From the NCBI GenBank assembly GCA_040221375.1, contig JAVKEP010000044.1, positions 62,001 through 126,000 on the forward strand: a DNA stretch of 64,000 nt, given 5' to 3'. Below the pieces are notes generated by a model. It was given only the letters and a program-made list of their open reading frames with translations, was not told the DNA's origin and made no database searches. Numbering within the stretch: the first letter of the stretch is position 1; each line of letters starts with the position of its first letter. Of this stretch, positions 55,376 to 62,579 are shown in pieces. A program made the translations under genes and the position numbers. Source of the DNA: SHAN690 sp040221375. GTDB lineage: Bacteria; Bacteroidota; Bacteroidia; Flavobacteriales_G; Salibacteraceae.

Positions 55376-55705
55376 TTAATCCTTGATCATCGTCAATACC
55401 ATCTTAAATTTCTCTACAGCCTTAACCGCATGAGGAATTCCGGCAGGCATAACGATGCTTTGTCCGGCTGAGAGAACGGAAGAAACGCCATCGATGATGA
55501 TTTCGGCTTGACCATCTACAACACATACTACCGCGTCAAATGGCGTTGTATGCTCACTTAATCCCTCGCCTTTGTCAAAGGCAAACAAGCTGATGTTTCC
55601 TGTATCCTTCTTGAGCACGTGCTTGCTCACCACCGCTTCATTGGCATATTCGATGCTGCCTGCGTAAGAGAATGTTGTCGCCTTTTCAAATTCGTTCGTC
55701 GCCAT
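55376..55705 (-). CDS. cupin-domain protein
   Basis: 109-residue single-domain cupin. The first cupin box is degenerate (EHTTPFDAVVCVVDGQAEI) with one His, and the second is GQSIVMPAGIPHAV with one His. Small cupins of this kind bind a metal and may act as isomerase, sensor or protective protein; no substrate can be named. It stands alone between two T9SS/membrane genes on the same strand. Confidence 0.88.
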   Translation of the reverse strand: MATNEFEKATTFSYAGSIEYANEAVVSKHVLKKDTGNISLFAFDKGEGLSEHTTPFDAVVCVVDGQAEIIIDGVSSVLSAGQSIVMPAGIPHAVKAVEKFKMVLTMIKD

Positions 55706-55860
55706 GGTGCTTCTAATTTGTGAAGGTAATACTAGGCTTAAGTTCAGATCGAATCAAGTAAACTGATGAGAATCATGTAATGGTTCTCGATGCTATAACG
55801 CTTTCTCGCTCGGGGTGTTTCGTTTTAAATGGCTTTCTTTTCACTCAACATGTTTTAGGG

Positions 55861-55978
55861 ATCTTTCCAAGGCCGGTCTGTTTTTCCTAGGCGAGACGTT
55901 TTTTATAATTGAGGGTAACCGGAAGCTGACAGCCTACCAAAAAACCCTAGCCCCTAGTTCCTAGCGCCTAGCTCCTCC
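55861..55978. repeat. dispersed intergenic element with 7-bp tandem repeat, copy 1
   Basis: The element starts with ATCTTTCCAAGGCC (55861-55874) and ends with four heptads CTAGNNC (CTAGCCC, CTAGTTC, CTAGCGC, CTAGCTC at 55947-55974). The second copy at 60840-60980 has the same left end and the same 85-86 bp spacing to its array, so both derive from one ancestor. The array stops ten bases before the stop codon of the MscS gene. Confidence 0.6.
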
Positions 55979-55983
55979 TAATC

Positions 55984-57849
55984 CTACTTATCCACCTTGA
56001 CATTAAACGAAGGCGCTTGGTAATCTGGTGGGAGGTAACTGGGCGGAATCGTCACTTGGTTGCCGTCTCTGGCAGCGCGGTAGTGCGGAGAGAGTATCTC
56101 TACGCCGGCTTCGTTGAAGGCGTCCTGGATGTTGCTGTGCAACTGCGAATAAATCTTTGCGGCAGAAGCTGCTTGTTCTGTGTAGGCGTTGATTTGGTAG
56201 CTCACATAAAAATCGTCCAGGCTGGTTTGGAGGACGAAGGGTTGCGGCTTGTCTTTGATGTGGTCCGCTTTCAACGCTGCGTTGATCAAGAGTTCGTGTA
56301 CCTTTCTCCACGGCACGTCGTAGCCGATGGTGATGGTTGTGTTCAAAATGAGACCCAACGTTTGTGCACTCGTACTGTAATTGACCGTGCTGCCACTCAT
56401 GATGGCGCTGTTTGGAATTGTGACGTCTTCGTTCTTAATCGTCCTCAAGCGTGTAACCAGCATGGTTTTTTCGATAACGTCGCCTGTGACGTCAGAAATT
56501 TTCACGCGATCGCCGATTTTGAATGCCCGCATGTAGGTAATGACCAACCCCGCGATGATGTTGCTGATGGCAGAGGACGAACCCAATGAAATCAGGACGC
56601 CCAAGAAGACGCTTACCCCTTGAAAAACCGGCGAGTCGCTTCCCGGTAAGTAGGGAAAGATAACGATGAACGAAAAGGCATAAATGATGATGCGCAGGAT
56701 ATTGAACGTCGGCGTAGCCCAATCTGGATAAAAACCGGGCAGGTTCAATTTACCCGTCTCTACTTCCATCGAAAGGAATTTGAGGAACCGGACGAAATAC
56801 CGCGTCACCAAAACGATGACGATGATGGCGATTAGCTCCGGAATGTATCCGATCAATGCCGATCCAAATCCCACCAACGGATTCAAGACATAACCAAACA
56901 AAGTAGTCGCCAAGCCCTTGGTTGCTGGAAAGATGCTGAATACAATGGGAAGGGCTAAATAGACGACAAAGGCAATCGATATCCACTTCAGGGTGCGGAG
57001 CATGAAAACGACCGCTTGTTCCTCGCGCTCTTTTGAAAGAAATTCGTAGTTCTTGAATTTGACGCCGTGCATGAATTGCTCGCCCTTTTTGAGCAGCCAT
57101 TTGTTGAACCAAGTGAATCCTTTGTTCATGTACTTAATGCCAAAGAAGAAAAGCGCCAATACCAAGAGCAACAGCCCAAGCCGCTTAAGCATGGCGAACA
57201 AGCCCGTTCGTTCGTGATAATCCGCCACGCAGGTTTTCAACGCTGCCGCGTATAGGTCTGCCACTACTTTTCGATCCTTATCCAGCCAAAAGGCATCGCG
57301 GTCGGTAATGCTCAGTAAGATCATCTCGCCGTGCATCAGATCGTGGCTTTCTTCGCTCTCTACTACGGTCAATTGCTCGGGGTCGAAGAGGTCGTCGTCG
57401 ACCAATTCCTCAACTTTCTTGGCGATGCTCCCCGCCCGTTCGCTCGCGCTGAATGGACCCAATTTGGAATAGATGAAGAATACGGTGTCGCCAAAAATGA
57501 TCACCGGCCTTCCTGGGCTACTTGCCCGCAGTGAATCGACTTGTCGTTTGATCCGTTGGGCTTTTGCCTCTTGCGCTTGGCGTAAGGAATCCAGACGCAA
57601 TTGCAACTTTGCTTTTTCTTGCTCGTCGCCCGATTTGAGGTCGTTGATCTGTGCCAGCAATGCAGCCTGTTCAATGCTGTCTGCGATGTGCACCGAGTCG
57701 GCTTGGCTTCGGAGCAAGGCTTCGCGTTGTTGCTTGGCCTTTTGGGCGCTGTCGTTTGCAGTACTGTCTTGGGCCTGGACGGCAAGCCCGGTCATCATGC
57801 ACAAGACCAGGGCTACGATACGTATGCCGAAATTCAGGCTTCTTTTCAT
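55984..57849 (-). CDS. MscS-family mechanosensitive channel with coiled-coil N-terminal region
   Basis: 621-residue protein. It has a signal peptide (ends near VQAQ), a periplasmic alpha-helical coiled-coil region (about 30-110), and a soluble domain up to about 215. Several membrane helices follow (about 220-450). The pore-lining helix and MscS core are at about 405-455: GVLISLGSSSAISNIIAGLV, then AFKIGDRVKI, followed by the beta-domain (PNSAIMSGSTVNYS) and a cytoplasmic C-terminal domain. It releases solutes on hypo-osmotic shock. The ATG overlaps the stop of the outer-membrane gene upstream (ATGA). Confidence 0.93.
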   Translation of the reverse strand: MKRSLNFGIRIVALVLCMMTGLAVQAQDSTANDSAQKAKQQREALLRSQADSVHIADSIEQAALLAQINDLKSGDEQEKAKLQLRLDSLRQAQEAKAQRIKRQVDSLRASSPGRPVIIFGDTVFFIYSKLGPFSASERAGSIAKKVEELVDDDLFDPEQLTVVESEESHDLMHGEMILLSITDRDAFWLDKDRKVVADLYAAALKTCVADYHERTGLFAMLKRLGLLLLVLALFFFGIKYMNKGFTWFNKWLLKKGEQFMHGVKFKNYEFLSKEREEQAVVFMLRTLKWISIAFVVYLALPIVFSIFPATKGLATTLFGYVLNPLVGFGSALIGYIPELIAIIVIVLVTRYFVRFLKFLSMEVETGKLNLPGFYPDWATPTFNILRIIIYAFSFIVIFPYLPGSDSPVFQGVSVFLGVLISLGSSSAISNIIAGLVITYMRAFKIGDRVKISDVTGDVIEKTMLVTRLRTIKNEDVTIPNSAIMSGSTVNYSTSAQTLGLILNTTITIGYDVPWRKVHELLINAALKADHIKDKPQPFVLQTSLDDFYVSYQINAYTEQAASAAKIYSQLHSNIQDAFNEAGVEILSPHYRAARDGNQVTIPPSYLPPDYQAPSFNVKVDK

Positions 57850-58712
57850 GTGTTCTTTTCTCTTTTATTGAATCGCATTCTCCAACTCACTCCGCCAGCG
57901 ACGAACCATTCTGTGTCAAGGCGGTTGAGACCGCCATATCCTCCGCTCACATCCAATTGCAGGTCGCTGTTGATCAAATACCCCATACCACCGTCGAATC
58001 CTCCTTCCCACTCCCCCTCTCTGACCGAGGCGAAGTGTTCTACAAATACCCGAATGGTGTTGGTAGCCAAGTAGTCGGCGAAAAAGGTATAAAAAGCGCT
58101 TGGTTCGGGCGTGTTTCCATCCCATCCCAGACTCCAGTTACTGCGTATTCCAAAACGCTCTCCCAATCGCTGTCCGGTCATGAGGATAATGCGCGGCGCC
58201 ACGTGCTCAGCGCGATAGTCTTCACTCACAATAGGAAAGGCGAGGTTTACTTGCAATCCAACGGTCGGAACGAGACCTTCCCCTACATGGAGGCAACTGC
58301 GCATACGCACGCTCATCGCGCTCAGACCGTTACGGCTTGTTTCGTAGCCGGCGATGTCGAGTACATCCGACTGATAGGCCGCCCCAACGCCAACTTCAAA
58401 TCGCTCGGTCAGGCCGAAACGAACCACGTTCACTTGGTTGAAGGCCTGGCGGCTCGCGATAAAATTTTCGCGGGTGGTGAACTGTACGCCCGATTGCACT
58501 TGCAATACCCGCGCACCTACCGTAAATGGTCCTACGGAAATTCCTGGGCGCGCCGTACGGATCACTTCGCCGTATTGTGCGAAACCCTGGGATACTTGGA
58601 GGGCAGTGATTACGAACACAAGGACGACTTTGAACACAAAACGCGTCGGCGATTGAAAAAGAGAAGACTTGAAGAAAATTCGTTTCGCTAAAAGAGAAAC
58701 ACTTCTACACAT
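57846..58712 (-). CDS. outer-membrane transporter-like beta-barrel protein
   Basis: 288-residue protein with a long basic N-region and a signal core (FVFKVVLVFVITALQVSQGFAQ region), then a beta-barrel of the 'transporter'/phenol-degradation MetA-like family (pattern RPGISVGPFTVGARVLQVQS; ERFEVGVGAAYQSD; DGGMGYLINSDLQLDVSGGY). The ATG at 58712 is chosen since the -7 box at 58733-58740 excludes 58772. It is translationally coupled to the MscS gene, so the two probably act together in osmotic or solute release across both membranes; this is inference. Confidence 0.8.
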   Translation of the reverse strand: MCRSVSLLAKRIFFKSSLFQSPTRFVFKVVLVFVITALQVSQGFAQYGEVIRTARPGISVGPFTVGARVLQVQSGVQFTTRENFIASRQAFNQVNVVRFGLTERFEVGVGAAYQSDVLDIAGYETSRNGLSAMSVRMRSCLHVGEGLVPTVGLQVNLAFPIVSEDYRAEHVAPRIILMTGQRLGERFGIRSNWSLGWDGNTPEPSAFYTFFADYLATNTIRVFVEHFASVREGEWEGGFDGGMGYLINSDLQLDVSGGYGGLNRLDTEWFVAGGVSWRMRFNKREKNT

Positions 58713-58732
58713 ATTCAGCTGCTTTGGGTGCG

Positions 58733-58740
58733 CAAAATTA
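58733..58740 (-). promoter_or_regulatory. Bacteroidota -7 promoter element (TAATTTTG on minus strand)
   Basis: Exact TAnnTTTG, 20 bp before the ATG at 58712. It would drive the outer-membrane/MscS gene pair. Confidence 0.55.
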
Positions 58741-58848
58741 TAAGAAGTAGCACGGCAGCACGACGTCGCCAAAAATAACTTCAGCCCTGTGCCAAACGTC
58801 CTTCCGAGGGGTTATCATGCCTGTAAACACCAGCACGGCGGCTATTGT

Positions 58849-60051
58849 TTACTTCTCGAGTGTAAAAATAAATCGGCTTCCAGTGTCTGGAGTGGACTCA
58901 ACGCGGATTGTGCCTCCGCTGTTTTCGATTACTTTTCGTACGGTTGCCAATCCAATGCCATGGCCCGCTTTGCCAAACTTGTCTTTGGCCTTGAGCACTT
59001 TGAACATATCAAAAATCACGTCTTGGTTCTTCTCCAAAATCCCCGGGCCGTTGTCTTGAACGTAAAATTCGTAGTGCGACAGCGTTACGGAGACGCCGAC
59101 CTCGATTTCAACGCCTTCATTTTTTCCGTATTTGATCGCATTGGCCACCAAGTTGATCAGTACTTGCTCAAGTACCGCACGGTTGGTGATAATGCGCTCT
59201 ATCGATGTATTCAGCCGCAACGTCAAGTCCGTTTCGTGAGAGAAAAGTTCTTCTATTCCTTTCATGAGATTCGATAAAACAATCTCAGATTTCGGCTCGT
59301 CCAAGAGGCGGTCGCTCTTGCTGTAATCCAGAATGCCATCGATCAGGCTTTGGAGCTTGACGGATGAGCGGGAAGTCATTTTGAGCATTTCTATGCCTTC
59401 TTTATTCACTTGATCTGCATGATCGATTATGAACAATCGCAGCATCTCGCTGATTCCAATGAGCGGTGATTTGAGGTCGTGCGCCGCGATGAAGGCAAAT
59501 CGTTCAAGGTCCTTCGACTTGATTTCCAAATCCTTCAACGTTTTTTCAAGGCGCATTTTGGTCTTACGAAGGTTCAACAAGTTCATTGTCTGTCTCCCCA
59601 AGGCCCGCAAGGATTCTTCTTGCGCCTGAGTTATTTTCATGGGCTCGTGATTGATGACGCACAAGGTGCCCAGCGGATTACCATTGTCACTCATCAGGGG
59701 TACGCCGGCATAAAAAATCACGTAGGGATCGGCGGTGACCAAGGGATTGTCGTGAAACCGCTCATCATTTCGTGCATCCTCAATGATAAACACCTTTTCT
59801 TCATCGTGAATGGCGTGGGCGCAGAACGCGTATTCCTTTGGCGTCTCGGAAGCCCCCAATCCGTGGTGTGATTTGAACCATTGTCGCTTATCGTCGACCA
59901 AACTGATCAAAGAGATTGAAGTTCCACAAATCGCCGCGGCGATGGATGTGATGTCGTCGTAATCCTTCTCCGTAATCGTATCTAAAATGGCATAAGACGC
60001 AAGGTCTTTCAGTCGTTCAGCTTCGTTCTTGTGCTCCTTGGGTGCTTCCAT
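58849..60051 (-). CDS. GAF-domain sensor histidine kinase
   Basis: 400-residue soluble histidine kinase. GAF domain at about 20-160 (AAAICGTSISLISLVDDKRQ; FYAGVPLMSDNGNPLGTLCV), then the dimerisation helix with H-box FAFIAAHDLKSPL (phospho-acceptor His191) and a HATPase domain: N-box NLVANAIKYG, G1 DNGPGI, G2 GHGIGLATV. No membrane segment, so it senses a cytoplasmic ligand or light/redox via the GAF domain. No response regulator lies next to it, so the partner must be encoded elsewhere. Confidence 0.95.
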   Translation of the reverse strand: MEAPKEHKNEAERLKDLASYAILDTITEKDYDDITSIAAAICGTSISLISLVDDKRQWFKSHHGLGASETPKEYAFCAHAIHDEEKVFIIEDARNDERFHDNPLVTADPYVIFYAGVPLMSDNGNPLGTLCVINHEPMKITQAQEESLRALGRQTMNLLNLRKTKMRLEKTLKDLEIKSKDLERFAFIAAHDLKSPLIGISEMLRLFIIDHADQVNKEGIEMLKMTSRSSVKLQSLIDGILDYSKSDRLLDEPKSEIVLSNLMKGIEELFSHETDLTLRLNTSIERIITNRAVLEQVLINLVANAIKYGKNEGVEIEVGVSVTLSHYEFYVQDNGPGILEKNQDVIFDMFKVLKAKDKFGKAGHGIGLATVRKVIENSGGTIRVESTPDTGSRFIFTLEK

Positions 60052-60261
60052 AGCATTGATTCTAGCGCAAGGGCCCGATCGCGAACCCTTTCAGCTAGAA
60101 GTAAGGTCTGAACGTGGCCAATGCTGCGTCCAAACTTAAAAACAATCCACGACACGCTGCGGGGTTGGGGTGTTTTACTTTTTTTGATGGTCTGGATGGT
60201 CGGCGAGCTTCGCTGGGTAGGTCGGGCTCTGAATAGGATTTAGTTGGTTTGATGAAGTGGT

Positions 60262-60321
60262 TCCCGAACTTGGTTCGGGGTCTGTTGGGGTTCTCGATAC
60301 ATCCACCCCTTTGGCGTGGCC
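60262..60321. repeat. REP-like palindromic element, copy 1
   Basis: Contains hairpin CCCGAAC-TTG-GTTCGGG (60263-60279), then GTTCTCGATACATCCA and a second, imperfect hairpin with arms CCACCCC and GGCGTGG (60303-60319). Copy 2 carries the same two hairpins in reverse order of arrangement. Confidence 0.6.
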
Positions 60322-60479
60322 ACTCGAACTGACATGGGGTTTGGGAGTTGCATCCTCCAAAGCTGTCACTTTGAGTGATCGCTTCTGACGCACCCAAGAT
60401 TGCAAAAACCTCGTGCGATCGTATCGAGAAGCGTTGATTTGCGGCTTTACCAAATGTTAATTCAGCGCCAGAACTAGTC

Positions 60480-60543
60480 GGTTCTCGATACATCCACGCC
60501 TTTGGCGTGGGCAGTGAACGTTAACCCCGAACTTGGTTCGGGG
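60480..60543. repeat. REP-like palindromic element, copy 2
   Basis: GGTTCTCGATACATCCA, followed by perfect hairpin CCACGCC-TTT-GGCGTGG (60494-60510) and perfect hairpin CCCCGAAC-TTG-GTTCGGGG (60525-60543), then GTCTGTT as in copy 1. Confidence 0.6.
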
Positions 60544-60627
60544 TCTGTTCAGGTTCTCGTTATCGACATTGCTGGTCCTTTTTAACTTCCTCCTTATTCA
60601 GGGATTATCTCTTTGATTAGCTTACTT

Positions 60628-60653
60628 TCCACTTTGTCTTGATACAAAGTGGA
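60628..60653. repeat. perfect inverted repeat
   Basis: TCCACTTTGT and ACAAAGTGGA, six-base loop CTTGAT. No T run follows, so it is not a terminator. It belongs to the repeat cluster. Confidence 0.55.
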
Positions 60654-60839
60654 GTAAAACCGAGCGCAGCGAGCTCACGAACACTCGCAAAAAACAACAG
60701 CCATGTGAGTAAATCAAGGCTGTGGAAAGCTTCCGCAACCTGCTCTTCCCGAAGCCTAAGTTCCGCCGGGTGATCTCTTCCGCTTACGCTCCAGAGCTTC
60801 CCGGTGTCACTAAGGCTTCGCTTTGATCAGAACACGGAA

Positions 60840-60984
60840 TCTTTCCAAGGCCTGTCGGGCATCTTTGTCAATTGGATTTTCTTCGATTATCGCTTGCCAA
60901 AAGCATACAGCTTTCCCATATACCCTAGCCCCTAGTTCCTAGCGCCTAGCCCCTAGTTCCGAGTTCCGAGTTCCTAGCGCCTAC
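60840..60984. repeat. dispersed element with 7-bp tandem repeat, copy 2
   Basis: Left end ATCTTTCCAAGGCC at 60840-60853. The array of eight heptads (CTAGNNC, two of them CGAGTTC) covers 60925-60980 and reads on into the 3' end of the next minus-strand gene. Its last unit is followed by CTACCAAAAAA. Confidence 0.65.
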
Positions 60985-61674
60985 CAAAAAAAGAACATGC
61001 CCAAACACCGCCGCGGGCATGAGGAACCCTGCGACCAGCACGTATGGATACGTAACGGCTGCCGCTGGTAGGAGCACGGTGTCGCTGCCGAAGAGTTGGG
61101 GGTTGAACAGGCAGGACATGAATACGAAAATGATCGAAGCGATTACTGCCAAGCCGAGGTAGTTCCACAGCCTGAGTAAACGGACCGACAACCACTTGCG
61201 GTAGGCCATGTACCCGACGATGGGCGCGGTGAAGGCGAAAACCATGTCGTAGTTGTAGCCCTCAATGCTTACTTCAGGATTCAAGATTCCTTGGGCCACC
61301 GATGCGACGAACAGAAACTCCACGAGGATGCGGAACGATTGGAAAAAGATGAGCCAATGGGCTGGGATGCTCCTCAGCCAAGCGGCGTTGCGGTGGCGGT
61401 AGGCGAAGATGCCTGTGAAGACAAACAGCGGCAAAATGAGCAGTAAAAAGAAGCGCGGCGGAAATTCAAAGTTGTTGAGCACCCCTGAAAAAGTGACCAG
61501 GTAGACATAGGCTTGCCACAGCACCAAGCCCGCGATGAGGAGCGTTCGTTTTCTTGCTGCTGTCGCCTGGTCCGTTGTCGTGGCATTGAAGGCCTTGCTT
61601 CCGCCGTACCATAAGAGCAGGATCACGGCCCACGTAAGGGAGAGGTATGCGATTTTCAGGGCGAGTAGGCTCAT
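60946..61674 (-). CDS. seven-TM membrane protein with repeat-derived C-terminus
   Basis: 242-residue hydrophobic protein with about seven membrane helices (first SLLALKIAYLSLTWAVILLL, last VLVAGFLMPAAVFGHVLFLV). No function is recognised. The tail ARNSELGTRG and the stop codon are encoded by the heptad array, so the original C-terminus was replaced or extended by the repeat. Its ATG overlaps the marR-family stop by 4 bp, so it is probably controlled by that regulator. Confidence 0.75.
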   Translation of the reverse strand: MSLLALKIAYLSLTWAVILLLWYGGSKAFNATTTDQATAARKRTLLIAGLVLWQAYVYLVTFSGVLNNFEFPPRFFLLLILPLFVFTGIFAYRHRNAAWLRSIPAHWLIFFQSFRILVEFLFVASVAQGILNPEVSIEGYNYDMVFAFTAPIVGYMAYRKWLSVRLLRLWNYLGLAVIASIIFVFMSCLFNPQLFGSDTVLLPAAAVTYPYVLVAGFLMPAAVFGHVLFLVGARNSELGTRG

Positions 61675-62087
61675 GTCAATAGTTTAGCGCTTAAGGTTCC
61701 GAGGGCCTGCAAGCCGTCGCTTTCAAGTTTGGCTTCGATTTCAATCATGGCCTTGCGCCACTCAGGGATGACGTCGTTAACCAACGTCTTCCCCGCTTCG
61801 GTGATCATGATGATTGGGAATTCTGCCTTGGACACGTACCCCGCATCCACCAGCCGCGTGAGGTTTCGGTTGAGCGACGACTTTTCCAAGACGGCAATCT
61901 CAGAAAGCTGCTTTTGGTTGAGACCATCGCGCTTGGATAAGATGAACAACAAGGTAAGCTGGCTATTGGTAACCCCAAACGGACTCAAGTGCTTCCGGAA
62001 AATGCTTGCCGTGACGCGGCTCATGCGCATCATTTTGCCCGAGATGCAGGTGCTGGGGTCGAAGGTGGCGAGGTTATCTAGCTTCAC
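61671..62087 (-). CDS. MarR family transcriptional regulator
   Basis: 138-residue winged-helix regulator. The central DNA-binding part is QLTLLFILSKRDGLNQKQLS, then LEKSSLNRNLTRLVDAGYVSK (recognition helix) and the wing with IMITEAGKTLV. N- and C-terminal helices form the dimer. The next gene overlaps by 4 bp (ATGA) and encodes a membrane protein. A TTGTA/TACAA palindrome just upstream is its likely own operator. MarR proteins usually respond to small phenolic or oxidising compounds; the ligand is unknown. Confidence 0.93.
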   Translation of the reverse strand: MKLDNLATFDPSTCISGKMMRMSRVTASIFRKHLSPFGVTNSQLTLLFILSKRDGLNQKQLSEIAVLEKSSLNRNLTRLVDAGYVSKAEFPIIMITEAGKTLVNDVIPEWRKAMIEIEAKLESDGLQALGTLSAKLLT

Positions 62088-62108
62088 ATTGCGAAACTAA
62101 GGAAGTTG

Positions 62109-62122
62109 GTTGTATGTACAAC
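62109..62122. promoter_or_regulatory. probable MarR operator
   Basis: Perfect palindrome GTTGTA-TG-TACAAC, 22 bp before the marR-family start. The form TTGTnnnnACAA is typical for MarR sites. A near-match -7 box (AATGTTTG, minus strand, 62132-62139) lies just beyond it, so binding would cover the transcription start. Confidence 0.55.
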
Positions 62123-62205
62123 TTTTACGAACAAACATTAGTAATTCCGCAACGACGAAAGATGTGAGATAAGGCTATCTACTCCTCATCGCGCGGAAGC
62201 GACCA

Positions 62206-62352
62206 TTATTTCCTCCTTGCACCACCCCGAGATCCCGAAGAACTGCCTTTTGAACTTCCGTTCGAAGTTCTCGGTGGATTATTGCTTCTTCCTCCACCGG
62301 ACCTATTTCCAGTCGTGCTTGGAGCATTTTTCATTCCGCTTGACTTTGTCAT
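62206..62352 (-). CDS. 48-residue basic Gly/Ser/Asn-rich protein
   Basis: An ORF below the usual length limit, with ATG at 62350-62352 and TAA at 62206-62208. It encodes MTKSSGMKNAPSTTG, then NRSGGGRSNNPP, a Ser/Gly-rich part and the basic end SRGGARRK. The composition is strongly non-random (Gly, Ser, Asn, Arg, Lys; no Cys, Trp, Tyr or Phe), and I recall tiny Bacteroidota proteins with the same KNAPS...SGGGR...NNPP pattern. It lies between the marR-family gene and hsdR with space on both sides. It may bind nucleic acid; function unknown. Confidence 0.6.
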   Translation of the reverse strand: MTKSSGMKNAPSTTGNRSGGGRSNNPPRTSNGSSKGSSSGSRGGARRK

Positions 62353-62487
62353 GTGTTGGGTGATTTTTTCTGGTATTTCTTAACGGTTTGGCTATGAGTA
62401 GTACTGTCCAGCAAGGCATTGCGTATAGGTTTTGTTGTGCCCCGTTTTTTTATTTCTTTTTCATCCGTGGGATAGCGTGAAAGCTCT

Positions 62488-62536
62488 TTGCAACTGCAGG
62501 AACAGCCTGTCCCGCCTTAGCGGGAAGGATTGCAAT
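62488..62536. repeat. REP-like hairpin before hsdR end
   Basis: Inner perfect hairpin TCCCGC-CTTA-GCGGGA (62510-62525) enclosed by TTTGCAAC and GATTGCAA, giving a longer imperfect stem. There is no T run next to it, so a simple terminator is unlikely. It lies 44 bp past the hsdR stop codon. Confidence 0.55.
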
Positions 62537-62579
62537 GTGCTTGAACTTGCGTGGGCTTCATGTATTAAATTTTGTGCCA

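Larger units (their letters stand above)
60052..60945. other. repeat-rich intergenic region (about 0.9 kb)
   Basis: No convincing gene. The open frame at 60095-60493 (minus) has no recognisable domain and crosses the palindromes. The region holds REP-like palindromes (60262-60321 and 60480-60543), a perfect hairpin at 60628-60653 and the start of the second dispersed heptad element. The rest has no clear content. Confidence 0.65.

Noticed and set aside
57651..58691. 346-residue plus-strand open frame opposite the MscS/outer-membrane genes
   Set aside because: It is antisense to two well-supported genes, shows no domain or signal, and its composition is that of a reverse-strand shadow.
60095..60493. 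132-residue minus-strand open frame in the repeat-rich region
   Set aside because: The translation crosses palindromic repeats and has no recognisable protein features.
62510..62525. Rho-independent terminator of hsdR
   Set aside because: The hairpin is good but neither strand has a T run after it; REP-like element preferred.
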